Assembly: GCF_019091085.1 (NCBI RefSeq)
Contig: NZ_JAGXJY010000021.1
Span: forward strand, 29,633-93,632
Source of the DNA: Mesorhizobium sp. GbtcB19
GTDB taxonomy: Bacteria > Pseudomonadota > Alphaproteobacteria > Rhizobiales > Rhizobiaceae
Length of the DNA stretch: 64,000 bases
Reading direction: 5' to 3'
Shown here: in pieces, positions 17,387 to 25,843 of the stretch
Layout: each line of letters opens with the position of its first letter
Position numbering within the stretch: position 1 is the first letter of the stretch
The notes under the pieces: generated by a model
Told to the model about the DNA's origin: nothing
Database searches by the model: none
What the model saw: the letters and a program-made list of their open reading frames with translations, nothing else
Position numbers and translations under genes: made by a program

Positions 17387-18105
17387 TCGCCAAGCCTCTC
17401 TCCGGTCCAGCCGCCATCGCTGCCCTGCCCCGCAACCGGCTGATCGGCGAATTCTCGCTGTGGTCGGCGGACCTCGCCAACATGGAGCGCGACCTGAAGC
17501 GGATCGAAGCCCATGCCGACCTGCATCACATCGACGTGGCCGATGCCCGCTTCACGCCCGGCTTCCTGTTCTTCCCGGACCTGGTGGCGCGCATCGCTAA
17601 ACTCACGGCAAAGCCGATCCACGTGCACCTGATGGTCGAGGCGGAAATCGTCGAGGCCCAGACGCGCCAGTTCATCGAAGCCGGCGCCGACCTCGTCACC
17701 ATCCATGCCGAAAATGGCGAGGCGGGCCGGCGCGCCGTGCGGCTGGCGCGTGAACTCGGCGCCGAGGCCGGCGTGGTGCTGCGGCTGGAGACGCCGGTTT
17801 CCGCCATCGTTCCCTTCCTGCCGGACGTGGCCTTCGTGACGCTTCTCGGCACCTCGATCGGCGTCAAGGGGCAGAGCCTGTCCGAGCAAGCCTGCCCGCG
17901 CCTGATCGAAGCGCGCACGCTGATGCGGCAGGCAGGCCGCGAGGCCGATATCATCCTCGCCGCCGATGGCGGCATCCGCCACGAGACGGTGCCGCTGCTG
18001 CGCGCAGCCGGCGCCGACACCGTGGTGCTGGGATCGCTCGCCTTCGGCGATCCGGATTTGGCGCAGCGCATGGCCTGGCTGCACGGGCTGAAGGCCGCCG
18101 CCTGA
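17383..18105 (+). CDS. Ribulose-phosphate 3-epimerase family protein (AlsE-like)
   Basis: 240 residues starting at the ATG overlapping the previous stop (ATGA). The TIM-barrel strands of the family are clear: GEFSLWSADLANMERDL, HHIDVADARFTPGF (metal-binding H-x-D), IHVHLMVE, DLVTIHAENG, and the late IILAADGGIRHETV, whose aspartate would be catalytic. The family interconverts ketopentose or ketohexose phosphates at C3, for example D-ribulose-5-P/D-xylulose-5-P (Rpe) or D-allulose-6-P/D-fructose-6-P (AlsE). The next gene is a ROK kinase, the same pairing as alsE-alsK of the E. coli D-allose operon, which argues for a hexose-phosphate substrate. Confidence 0.85.
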   Translation: MIAKPLSGPAAIAALPRNRLIGEFSLWSADLANMERDLKRIEAHADLHHIDVADARFTPGFLFFPDLVARIAKLTAKPIHVHLMVEAEIVEAQTRQFIEAGADLVTIHAENGEAGRRAVRLARELGAEAGVVLRLETPVSAIVPFLPDVAFVTLLGTSIGVKGQSLSEQACPRLIEARTLMRQAGREADIILAADGGIRHETVPLLRAAGADTVVLGSLAFGDPDLAQRMAWLHGLKAAA

Positions 18106-19133
18106 TGAGCACGCTCGCGCTGGCCTTCGATCTCGGCGGCACGGAGTTGCGCGGCGCGCTGGTCGAGCGCGGCGGCGAGGTCGTGGCGCGCGTCTCGGAA
18201 CCGACGATGGCTGAAGCGGGATCGGAGGCGGTGATCGGCCGGATCATCGCGCTCGCCAACAAACTGCTGGACGACCACCCGCAGGCCAAGGTGCTCGGCA
18301 TCGGCGCCTGCGCGCCGGGCCCGCTCGATCCCAAGGCAGGCATCGTCATCGGACCGCCGACACTCTCCGGCTGGCACAACGTGCCGATGATCGACATTCT
18401 CAGCCGGCAGTTCGGGTTGCCGGTGCGGCTGGAGAATGACGCCAATGCGGCGGCGCTGGGCGAATGGCGCTACGGCGCCGGGCGTGGCTCGGAATCGCTC
18501 GTCTTCGTCACCGTGTCGACCGGCATCGGCGGCGGCGTCATCGCCGACGGCCATATCTATCACGGACGGCGGGGGCTGGCCGCCGAGATCGGCCACATGA
18601 CGATCACCGGCGAGGGCGACCGCTGCTTCTGCGGCAATGTCGGCTGCTTCGAGGCGGTCGCCTCCGGCACCGCGCTTGGACGCCGGGCGACACGGCTGAC
18701 CGCGCCAGGCGATGGATCGCAGCTCCGGCGGCTTTCCAGCAACGGCGATGTTTCGGCTCGCCATGTCGTCGAGGCGGCGCGGATGGGCGATGCAGTCGCG
18801 CGCGACCTGGTCGAGGCCGAGGCGCATTGGCTCGGCATCGGCTTCACCAATCTTTTGCATCTCTACTCGCCCGAGGTGATCGTCATGGGTGGCGGGCTCT
18901 CGAACGGCTTCGACCTTCTGGCGCCGGGGATCCGGGCCACGATCAACGAGCGCGCCATGCAGGCCTATCGCGACGTGCCGGTGGTGCCGGCCGAGCTCGG
19001 CGACCGCGCCGGGCTGGTGGGCGCCGCCAGCCTTATCCTGTGGGAGGGCGAGCCGGGCACGGCGCTGTCGATGGTGCAGGACCAGGAGACAGGCGACGGG
19101 GCCAGCGGACCGGCCGGCGCCAGAGCCGGGTGA
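18105..19133 (+). CDS. ROK-family sugar kinase
   Basis: 342 residues. The phosphate-binding N-terminus is LAFDLGGTELRGALV. The catalytic region includes LENDANAAALGEWRYGAGRG (catalytic aspartate in NDAN) and the second phosphate motif SLVFVTVSTGIGGGVI. The ROK zinc-binding cysteines are in RCFCGNVGCFEAVASG, after the histidine of EIGHMTI. There is no N-terminal helix-turn-helix, so it is a kinase, not a ROK repressor. It should phosphorylate a hexose such as allose, glucose or mannose using ATP. It is coupled to the epimerase by a TGATG overlap and is the last gene of the six-gene operon. Confidence 0.9.
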   Translation: MSTLALAFDLGGTELRGALVERGGEVVARVSEPTMAEAGSEAVIGRIIALANKLLDDHPQAKVLGIGACAPGPLDPKAGIVIGPPTLSGWHNVPMIDILSRQFGLPVRLENDANAAALGEWRYGAGRGSESLVFVTVSTGIGGGVIADGHIYHGRRGLAAEIGHMTITGEGDRCFCGNVGCFEAVASGTALGRRATRLTAPGDGSQLRRLSSNGDVSARHVVEAARMGDAVARDLVEAEAHWLGIGFTNLLHLYSPEVIVMGGGLSNGFDLLAPGIRATINERAMQAYRDVPVVPAELGDRAGLVGAASLILWEGEPGTALSMVQDQETGDGASGPAGARAG

Positions 19134-19199
19134 TTTCGATAGAAATCGGGAGGCGCCGGCACCACTTTAATCTGCCTGGGTCGCGTCCAGCTCGACAGC

Positions 19200-20729
19200 T
19201 CAGGTGCGCTTGGGGATTTCCCTGTTCTCGAGCAGCAGCGTCAGCCCCATGGCGACGAAGTAGAGGGCCGCTACCCAGATGAACATCACGTTGAACCCGC
19301 TGGAGTAATGATCGAGCACCGACTCGCGGATCGCGGCGGGCAGGCCGGAGGCGATGTGTGGCGTCAGCCCGTTCAAACCCTGCGGCAACAGAGCGGCGGC
19401 CTCAGTGGGAAGCCCGGCGGTCTGCCGGTTCAAGGCCCAGATCATCACCGCGCCGTTCAGCGCCAGACCCAGCGACGCGCCGAGCGTGCGCGCCTGCGTG
19501 ATCAGCGAGGTCACCGCGCCGATATCCTGCAGGGGTGCGGCTGCCTGGATCGCCACGATCAGCACCTGGAACTGCAGGCCCATTGAAATGCCGAATGTGG
19601 CCATCATCGCCGCCAGCACCCAGATCGGCGTGTGCTGGTTGATGAAGACAAAGCCTATCATCAGCAGGCCGCCCATGCCCATCGCCACCACCGGCATCCA
19701 TTTGTAGCGTCCGGTCGCCGCAATCACCCTCCCGGCGACGATCGAGATGACCATCGACGTCAGCGACGCCGGCAGGAACAGGAAGCCGACTTCCGCTGGG
19801 CTGAGACCCGTCAGTGTCTGCATATAGAGGGCGAAGTAGAAGAACATGCCCAGCGTCACCGTTCCGGCGACCAGCGACACGCCCGAGACGATGCTGACGG
19901 TCGAAATGGCAAACAGCCGCAAGGGCACGATCGGCTCCTCGGCCCGGCGTTCAACCACGATGAACAAGGTAATGGCGACCAGCGCGAGCAGCGGCAGCGC
20001 GAAGGTGAAGACGTCCGGCCCGGACGGGTCGAGCACATGATAGCCCCAATAGACGATGGCCGTCGTGCCGATGGCCAGCAGTGCGCCGCCGAGATAATCG
20101 ACATGGTGCTTCTTCCCGTTGAAGCGGCTGCGCATGGCGAATGCCAGCACCGCCATCACGATAATGCCGATCGGCAGATTGACCAGGAAGACCCAGCGCC
20201 AGCCGAACAGGCTGGTGATGTAGCCGCCGGCCAGCGGGCCGAGCACCGAGGACAGAGCGAAAACCGCCGAACTGTAGCCCTGGTATTTGGCGCGGTCGCG
20301 CGGCGAGAACAATTCGCCGATCATGGCGAAGGCCGAGACCATCAGGCCGCCGCCGCCGATGCCCTGGAGCACGCGCGCCGCGATCAGGCTTTCCATCGAC
20401 CATGCCATGCCGCAGACCAGCGATCCCAGCAGGAACAGGCCGATCGCCGTCAGGACGACGTTCTTGCGGCCATACATATCGCCGAGCTTGCCGTAGAAAG
20501 GCGAGACCGCGGCGGTCGAGAGCAGATAGGCGGCACCCACCCAGCCGAACAGATGCAGATTGCCGAGCTCACCCGCAATGGTGGGCAAGGCGGTGACGAC
20601 GATCTGCATGTCGATGGTGGCCATGAACATGGCAACGAGCGCGCCGCAATAGACGATCAGCGTCGTAAGATCGGGCCTGGCTTCGGCCTCCGCGGGCGGC
20701 GCATCCGGAAGCGTTGAGTCAATGCTCAT
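19200..20729 (-). CDS. MFS drug efflux transporter, DHA2 (EmrB/QacA) family
   Basis: 509 residues with about 14 hydrophobic segments. MFS signatures are GKLGDMYGRKNVVL (motif A, after TM2), ARVLQGIGGGGLM and the LGPLAGGYITSLFGWRWVFLVNLPIG segment (motif C, typical of antiporters). DHA2 members export drugs, dyes or toxic metabolites using the proton gradient. It is divergently transcribed from a MarR-type regulator with which it shares a 117-base promoter region, a common repressor/efflux arrangement. It interrupts the sugar locus and has no obvious part in it, though export of a sugar-derived metabolite cannot be excluded. Confidence 0.93.
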   Translation of the reverse strand: MSIDSTLPDAPPAEAEARPDLTTLIVYCGALVAMFMATIDMQIVVTALPTIAGELGNLHLFGWVGAAYLLSTAAVSPFYGKLGDMYGRKNVVLTAIGLFLLGSLVCGMAWSMESLIAARVLQGIGGGGLMVSAFAMIGELFSPRDRAKYQGYSSAVFALSSVLGPLAGGYITSLFGWRWVFLVNLPIGIIVMAVLAFAMRSRFNGKKHHVDYLGGALLAIGTTAIVYWGYHVLDPSGPDVFTFALPLLALVAITLFIVVERRAEEPIVPLRLFAISTVSIVSGVSLVAGTVTLGMFFYFALYMQTLTGLSPAEVGFLFLPASLTSMVISIVAGRVIAATGRYKWMPVVAMGMGGLLMIGFVFINQHTPIWVLAAMMATFGISMGLQFQVLIVAIQAAAPLQDIGAVTSLITQARTLGASLGLALNGAVMIWALNRQTAGLPTEAAALLPQGLNGLTPHIASGLPAAIRESVLDHYSSGFNVMFIWVAALYFVAMGLTLLLENREIPKRT

Positions 20730-20775
20730 GGGTATCTCCGACGTTGGGGCGGGTTTATGTGCCCATGGCAGATAT

Positions 20776-20816
20776 ATGTCAACATCAAATATATGCTACC
20801 AGCATGCAATTGACAT
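20776..20816. promoter_or_regulatory. Divergent promoter/operator between MFS and MarR genes
   Basis: The inverted arms ATGTCAA (20776-20782) and TTGACAT (20810-20816) each contain a consensus TTGACA -35, one per strand. On the minus strand TTGACA is followed 17 bases later by CATAAA toward the MFS gene. On the plus strand a weaker TAGCGC follows at 17 bases. The symmetric arms suit a MarR dimer that represses both genes. Confidence 0.55.
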
Positions 20817-20846
20817 CGGCATACATTTTTGCTAGCGCGCTTTGGG

Positions 20847-21494
20847 ATGAGCAGCAACGATGCCGAGCCGGGCAAGCCCGACCGACTTTCAACCCCGCGC
20901 CAGACGCATGGCGATCAGGATCTCGCCGATCTGGCACGCAGCAATGGCCTGTCCGAAGCGGCAGCCGAAGCCGTCGCGGCCATCGACGCAGTGATGGGCA
21001 AGGTGCGGCGTTCGGTCCAGCGCCGGGATTTTGGCCGCTTGATTCTGGCCCGCATCGACCCCTCGCTGGAAGTGAGCCATCTCGATGCGATCATCGCGCT
21101 CAGCACGGTCGTCAGTGACATCCCACAGGACGAGGTGACGGTCGGCGTCATCGCCGAGCGCATGGGCATAGACCCCTCCCGCGCCAGCCGCATCTCCGCC
21201 GATCTGGTCGAGCGTGGCTACGCTTTGCGCGTCGCGTCGCAACTCGATGCCCGCCGCATTTGCCTCAGGCTGACCGCCAAGGGCGAGCGCCTGGTGAAGG
21301 CGGTGCGCCAGACCAAATGGCGGATTTTCGCCGGCGCGCTGGCGCAGTGGGACGAGCAGGACCTGGTGACGTTCGCCGCCCTGCTGGAACGCCTCGCGGC
21401 TTGGGCTATCGATGAGGCAGGGATGAGCAGGGCTGCCGATGCCGTCAAGCAGATGATGGACGAGACGGAGCCCGGGGCGCCCGAGGCGAAATAG
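20847..21494 (+). CDS. MarR-family transcriptional regulator
   Basis: 215 residues from the ATG at 20847; a TTG six codons earlier is possible but less likely. The winged helix lies centrally: TVGVIAERMGIDPSRASRISADLVERGYALRVA, followed by the wing SQLDARRICLRLTAKGERLV. Helices before and after would form the dimer interface. MarR repressors usually control the adjacent exporter and release DNA when they bind its substrate. The divergent DHA2 gene and the symmetric promoter arms fit that. The N-terminal 40 residues are polar and longer than in short MarR proteins. Confidence 0.88.
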   Translation: MSSNDAEPGKPDRLSTPRQTHGDQDLADLARSNGLSEAAAEAVAAIDAVMGKVRRSVQRRDFGRLILARIDPSLEVSHLDAIIALSTVVSDIPQDEVTVGVIAERMGIDPSRASRISADLVERGYALRVASQLDARRICLRLTAKGERLVKAVRQTKWRIFAGALAQWDEQDLVTFAALLERLAAWAIDEAGMSRAADAVKQMMDETEPGAPEAK

Positions 21495-21639
21495 GCGGCG
21501 CATTTGGGGCCTTGCCTCTCTTGACGTGACATCGCCGTCGCTTTGGTGAAATCCGCTGTTGCCGTCGTCGCGTCCGCCAATCTCCTAAAGTTGCCTCCAA
21601 TTCCTGTTGCATTGCAGCACATTAAATCCACTGCGCTCT

Positions 21640-21670
21640 ATTTTAATTCTTGACGTACGTAAAATTTTTC
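21640..21670. promoter_or_regulatory. Putative LacI operator, copy 3, upstream of ABC importer
   Basis: Matches 27 of 31 positions of 13705-13735. The core TTGACGTACGTAAA (21650-21663) is centred on the palindrome ACGTACGT. It lies about 200 bases before the periplasmic-binding-protein gene. No other long similarity is visible between these two intergenic regions, which points to selection on the site. Confidence 0.6.
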
Positions 21671-21783
21671 TCAACCATGCGGAAACGCTGGCGAGACATC
21701 CGCCAGCGCTCTGGGAGGAGCAATGCCTGGCATGGAAGAGACCCGAACCGGGTGCGCCTTGCGCGCGCCAGCCGGTTTTTCCA

Positions 21784-21808
21784 ACGCAAGCGCAGGGGTC
21801 GCTTGCGT
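21784..21808 (+). promoter_or_regulatory. Leader hairpin upstream of the sugar-binding-protein gene
   Basis: A perfect 9-bp stem, ACGCAAGCG pairing with CGCTTGCGT around a 7-base loop, about 65 bases before the start codon. There is no U-tract, so it is not a classical terminator. It may stabilise the mRNA or shape a 5' leader. Confidence 0.45.
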
Positions 21809-21872
21809 GCCGTCAGCCATGCCGTTCGCAGGACAACGAGCCGACAATCAAAAATCCGGAGGAGGAAGACTT

Positions 21873-22859
21873 ATGCGCATGCGCATGTTCAATTGCCTGG
21901 CGATCGGCGCCAGCCTGCTTGCCACGACGCTTGCCGCCCATGCCGATGACGCGAAGGTCGCGGCGATCGTCAAAGGTCTCGACAATCCGTTCTTCCAGAC
22001 CATGCAGCAGGGCATCGAGGAGCAGGCCAAGGCCGACAGCGTTGCGGTCACCGTGCAGGCCGCCGCCAATATGGGCGACGCCACCGGCCAGGCCGACCGG
22101 CTGACCGCGATGGCGTTGCAGGACTTCGATTGCTACCTGGTCAACCCGATCAGCGTCTCCAACCTTGTCCAGGCGCTGGTGCCGGTGGCCCAGAAGAAGA
22201 AGCCGATCATCAACATCGACTCGACCATCGACGCCGGGCAGGCCAAGGCCGCCGGCTTCTCCGTCTCGACCTATATCGGCACCGACAACGTTGCGGCCGG
22301 AGCGCTCGCCGGCGAAGAGATGCTGAAGCTGGTGCCGAAGGGTTCGAAGGTCGCGCTGGTCGCCGGCATCGTCGGCGACGTCGGCTCCAACGCCCGCATC
22401 AAGGGGTTCAAGCAGGCCGTCGAGGGCAAGCTCGACGTGGTGGTGATGGTGAGCGCCGACTGGGATCGCGAGAAGGCGCTGACCGCGGCCACCGACATCC
22501 TGGCGGCGCATCCCGACCTCGCCGGCTTCTTCGCCGCCAACGACATCATGGCGCTCGGCGTCGAGCGCGCCGTGCAGACATCTGGCAAGAACGTCAAGGT
22601 GATCGGCCTCGACGGCATCGTCGACGCGCTGAAATCGGTGGCGGCCGGCGAGCTCACCGCCACCGTCGCCCAATATCCGTATGTCGTCGGCGCCATGGGC
22701 GTCGAGGCCTGCAAGGCGGCGGTCAAGGGCAAGGAACTGCCCGCCAACGTGCCGGCGCCCGTGCTCTTGATCAACAAGGACAATGCCGAGGCCTCGCTGA
22801 AGAACTTCCCGCGCCCCGGCGGCGACTATCCCGATCCGTTGCGCGAGTTGTTGAAGTGA
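21873..22859 (+). CDS. Periplasmic sugar-binding protein of ribose/allose-type ABC importer
   Basis: 328 residues. It has an N-terminal signal peptide (basic MRMRM, hydrophobic core, cleavage after AAHA near residue 23), then the type-I periplasmic-binding fold. Characteristic segments are VAAIVKGLDNPFFQTMQQGIEE, the hinge-side DFDCYLVNPIS and FFAANDIMALGVERA, and IGLDGIVDALKSVAAGELTATVAQYP. The start at 21873 follows a strong GGAGGAGG. It belongs to the RbsB/AlsB cluster and should deliver a pentose or hexose to the permease encoded next (GTGA overlap). An operator-like site and a hairpin lie in its leader. Confidence 0.93.
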   Translation: MRMRMFNCLAIGASLLATTLAAHADDAKVAAIVKGLDNPFFQTMQQGIEEQAKADSVAVTVQAAANMGDATGQADRLTAMALQDFDCYLVNPISVSNLVQALVPVAQKKKPIINIDSTIDAGQAKAAGFSVSTYIGTDNVAAGALAGEEMLKLVPKGSKVALVAGIVGDVGSNARIKGFKQAVEGKLDVVVMVSADWDREKALTAATDILAAHPDLAGFFAANDIMALGVERAVQTSGKNVKVIGLDGIVDALKSVAAGELTATVAQYPYVVGAMGVEACKAAVKGKELPANVPAPVLLINKDNAEASLKNFPRPGGDYPDPLRELLK

Positions 22860-23860
22860 GCAATTCCGCCAACAACGCGCCCGCCGCCCACTCGGCGGGC
22901 GCACCGGAGGAGAGCCGTTCCTCCCTTGCGGCTCTCCTCCTCGATCCCTCTTTCTGGGCCGACTGGGCGTCCGTCGTCGGCCTGGTCGGACTGGTCATCA
23001 TCTTCGGCATCGCCCAACCGGTCTTCCTCAGCGTCGCCAACCTGCAGGCGTTGCTGTTGGCGGCAGCCATCCTGGTGGTGCTGTCGATCGGCCAAACCTT
23101 CGTCGTGGCGACATCGGGCATCGACCTGTCGCTGGCGGCGGCGGTCATGCTGGGCGCCGTCATACTTGGCCTCGTCAATGCCGCCGGCCACGGCATCTTC
23201 ATCGCTTGCGTGCTTTGCGTGCTGGCCACCAGCGCGCTGGGCTTCTTCAACGGCCTCATCATCACCGCAGGCAAAATCCCCGATTTCGTGGTGACGCTCG
23301 GCACATTGTCCGGCATCACCGGGCTTGGCCTGATCCTGTCGGGCGGCGAGCCGACCATGGTCGGTTCGACCTTCCTGCTCAAGCTCGCTTCCGGCTCGTT
23401 CGGGCCGTTCGGCTACCCGGTCTGGGTGGCGATCGCGGCCGTCGTCGTGGCCCATGTCGCGCTCTACCACACGCGCTTCGGCGTGCACCTGCTCGCTACC
23501 GGCGGCCAGACCGAAAGCGCAAGCGCGCTCGGCATCCGCACCGGCCGTGTCAAGATTGCCGCCTACACCATTTCGGGCCTCTGCGCCGGCATCGCGGCCA
23601 TTCTGCTGGTGGCGCGCATCGGCTCGGCCGAGCCGCTGATCAACACCAGCCTGCTGCTGAACTCGGTGGCCGCGGTGGTGCTGGGCGGCGTCAGCCTGTT
23701 CGGCGGCCGCGCCAGCATATTGGGTCCAGCGATCGGCGCGCTGATGCTCACCGCGCTGGTCAACGGGCTGACGCTGCTCAGCGTCTCGGCCTTCTATCAA
23801 CCGCTTGCCGTGGGCGCCATCGTGGTGTTGGCGGCGCTGATCATGCGGTACCAGAAATGA
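22856..23860 (+). CDS. ABC sugar permease, RbsC type
   Basis: 334 residues with about nine to ten hydrophobic segments and the BPD_transp_2 landmarks, including TFVVATSGIDLSLAAAVMLG, FNGLIITAGKIPDFVVTLGT, the cytoplasmic loop ESASALGIRTGRVK and VLGGVSLFGGRASILG. The start is a GTG at 22856 overlapping the preceding stop (GTGA). It would homodimerise in the inner membrane and pass the sugar delivered by the binding protein. The N-terminal 35 residues are a polar Ala/Ser/Glu-rich cytoplasmic extension. Its stop overlaps the start of the ATPase gene by four bases. Confidence 0.92.
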   Translation: MSNSANNAPAAHSAGAPEESRSSLAALLLDPSFWADWASVVGLVGLVIIFGIAQPVFLSVANLQALLLAAAILVVLSIGQTFVVATSGIDLSLAAAVMLGAVILGLVNAAGHGIFIACVLCVLATSALGFFNGLIITAGKIPDFVVTLGTLSGITGLGLILSGGEPTMVGSTFLLKLASGSFGPFGYPVWVAIAAVVVAHVALYHTRFGVHLLATGGQTESASALGIRTGRVKIAAYTISGLCAGIAAILLVARIGSAEPLINTSLLLNSVAAVVLGGVSLFGGRASILGPAIGALMLTALVNGLTLLSVSAFYQPLAVGAIVVLAALIMRYQK

Positions 23861-24621
23861 GCGCCGTGCCGCCCTTCTCCGCCTCGGACGCGATCATCGC
23901 CTGCCAGGGCCTGAGCAAGCATTTCGGTGGCGTGCGCGCCTTCACCGATGTCGCCTTCCAGGCACGCCGCGGCGAGGTCACCGCCGTCATCGGCGACAAT
24001 GGCGCCGGCAAGTCGACGCTGATCCGCTGCCTGGTCGGCGTGCATGTTCCCGATGGCGGCTCTATCGTCTTCGACGGCCACGAACACCCGTTCTCCAACC
24101 CGGACGGCGCGCGCAAGGCCGGCATCGAGACCGTGCACCAGAACCTGGCGCTGATCGACGAACTGACGGTGGCGCAGAATCTGTTCCTCAACCGCGAGAT
24201 CGTGCGGCGCATCGGCCCTTTCACGCTTCTCGACCGCAAGGCGATGAGAACACAGGCGCGCGCGATGCTGTCACGGCTGTCGATCAATGTGCCGTCGATC
24301 AACCAGCGTGTGCGCCGCCTGTCGGGCGGCCAAAGGCAGGCCATATCGATCTGCCGCGCCGTCGGCTCCGGCGCCAAGCTGGTGGTCATGGACGAACCGA
24401 CGGCGGCGCTCGGCGTGCAGGAAACGGCAAACGTCGAGGCGCTGATCCGACGTCTTCGCGAACAATCGGTCTCGGTCATCCTGGTCAGCCACAATTTCGA
24501 TCAGGTGCGCCGCCTGTCGGACCAGATTTGGGTGATGCGCGCGGGCAGGATGGCCGCGACCGTTCGGGCATCCGAAACATCGGGCAACGAGCTCGTCGCG
24601 CTGGTCACCGGCGCGGCGTGA
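23857..24621 (+). CDS. ABC sugar importer ATP-binding protein, single-domain
   Basis: 254 residues. It has Walker A GDNGAGKSTL, the Q-loop in VHQNLALID, the signature RLSGGQRQAISICRA, Walker B LVVMDEPTAALG and the switch histidine in ILVSHNF. It carries only one nucleotide-binding domain, whereas RbsA/AlsA/XylG have two fused in about 500 residues. A dimer of this protein would therefore power the importer, as in FrcA-like rhizobial systems. It is coupled to the permease by a 4-base overlap and is the last gene of the transporter operon, with the third Gfo/Idh dehydrogenase gene 68 bases downstream. Confidence 0.93.
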   Translation: MSAVPPFSASDAIIACQGLSKHFGGVRAFTDVAFQARRGEVTAVIGDNGAGKSTLIRCLVGVHVPDGGSIVFDGHEHPFSNPDGARKAGIETVHQNLALIDELTVAQNLFLNREIVRRIGPFTLLDRKAMRTQARAMLSRLSINVPSINQRVRRLSGGQRQAISICRAVGSGAKLVVMDEPTAALGVQETANVEALIRRLREQSVSVILVSHNFDQVRRLSDQIWVMRAGRMAATVRASETSGNELVALVTGAA

Positions 24622-24689
24622 TCCGCTTATGAGATCAATGGCTGGCCGCCGGCGCGGCCAGCATCGGGCATAATTCGAAGGAGTTCGCC

Positions 24690-25799
24690 GTGGCACCACT
24701 TCGTGTCGGTCTTGTCGGTCTTGGAGAGGTCGCGCAGTCGATCCATCTGCCTGTTCTGGCCGACCAGCGCGACCGCTGGACGATAGCGGGAGCCTATGAT
24801 GTCTCGCCCAGCCTGGTGGCGCTCGTCACGTCGGAGTATGCGACGGCGAAAACCTTCGACAGCGCCGAGGCGCTGATCAATTCGCCCGACATCGACGTGG
24901 TGTTCGTGCTCTCGTCCGACGACACCCACGGCCGCTTCGTGCGCGCCGCAATCGAAGCCGACAAGCACATCCTCCTGGAAAAACCCGCCTGCCTCACGGT
25001 GCGCGAGATCGACGAATTGCTGGCGCTGATGCCGGCCTACAGGAAGACGCTGTTCGTCGGGTATATGCGCCGCTACGCGCCGGCCTATCTCAAGGCCAGG
25101 GACGAACTACCCGACCACGCCGACATCACCCATGTCCGCATCTTCGACCTGATCTCGGAGGGCCGGCATTTCCTGAAGAAGAGCCAGAACGTCCTCTATC
25201 CCCGGGATATCGACCCCGCCCTTCTGGCGCACGGCGCCAGGGAGCGGGACGCGCGGATCCGCGAGGTGGTGGGCGCCGACGCGCCCGCCGATCTGGTGCG
25301 CGCCTATCGCGGTCTGACCGCGCTCTCCTCGCACCACATCTCGGCCATGCGCGGGCTGATCGGCGAGCCGTCACGCGTGATCGCCGCGCACCGGACCAAT
25401 GGCGGCGCCAACACATCCGTCACCTTCGACTACGGCCATTTCGCCTGTCTCTACGATGCAGTTGTCGACGATCTCGGCCTGTTCGACGCCATGATCGAGG
25501 TGCGCTCCAACACCAGGCGCGTGCGCATCATCTATGACACGCCCTATATCCGCAGCCTGCCGACCCGGCTGGAGGTGACCGATGCCGGCCCGCTCGGCCC
25601 GGTGACGAAGACGTTCGGGCCGCTCTATGGCGACGCCTTCTCCAACGAGCTCGAGACGTTCCATCGCCACATCGTCGAAGGCACCAAGCCGCTCACCGAC
25701 CTGGCGGACTCGCGCCGCGACCTGGCGCTGATGGCCGAGATCGTCGAGCGGATGAGGCTGAGCGAAACCGCCGGCTTTAAAGCCGGATCGGCGATTTAG
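24690..25799 (+). CDS. Gfo/Idh/MocA-family oxidoreductase, third in locus
   Basis: 369 residues. The GTG start at 24690 follows AAGGAG. The Rossmann motif is VGLVGLGEVAQSIHLPVL and the EKP signature is HILLEKPACLTV. The C-terminal domain includes the histidines of TALSSHHISAMRGLIG. It likely oxidises or reduces a sugar imported by the upstream ABC system and may be on the same transcript. It differs from the other two members by a longer substrate domain with LKKSQNVLYPRDIDPALLAHGA. It ends 45 bases before the convergent DeoR gene. Confidence 0.9.
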   Translation: MAPLRVGLVGLGEVAQSIHLPVLADQRDRWTIAGAYDVSPSLVALVTSEYATAKTFDSAEALINSPDIDVVFVLSSDDTHGRFVRAAIEADKHILLEKPACLTVREIDELLALMPAYRKTLFVGYMRRYAPAYLKARDELPDHADITHVRIFDLISEGRHFLKKSQNVLYPRDIDPALLAHGARERDARIREVVGADAPADLVRAYRGLTALSSHHISAMRGLIGEPSRVIAAHRTNGGANTSVTFDYGHFACLYDAVVDDLGLFDAMIEVRSNTRRVRIIYDTPYIRSLPTRLEVTDAGPLGPVTKTFGPLYGDAFSNELETFHRHIVEGTKPLTDLADSRRDLALMAEIVERMRLSETAGFKAGSAI

Positions 25800-25843
25800 A
25801 GGAGCCACTCTCGATGCCGACAAGAGCGAGCGAGCGCAACGGG

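Noticed and set aside
19132..19147. Small hairpin GATTTC-GATA-GAAATC after the ROK kinase as a terminator
   Set aside because: Only six base pairs, begins within the stop codon and is not followed by a U-tract; too weak to call.
19632..20717. Long plus-strand open frame of about 361 codons, His/Gln/Arg-rich
   Set aside because: It is a shadow of the MFS transporter on the other strand; the composition is that of an antisense reading of hydrophobic codons.
21723..21872. In-frame extension before the sugar-binding protein
   Set aside because: It would place the signal peptide internally; GGAGGAGG directly before 21873 fixes the start.
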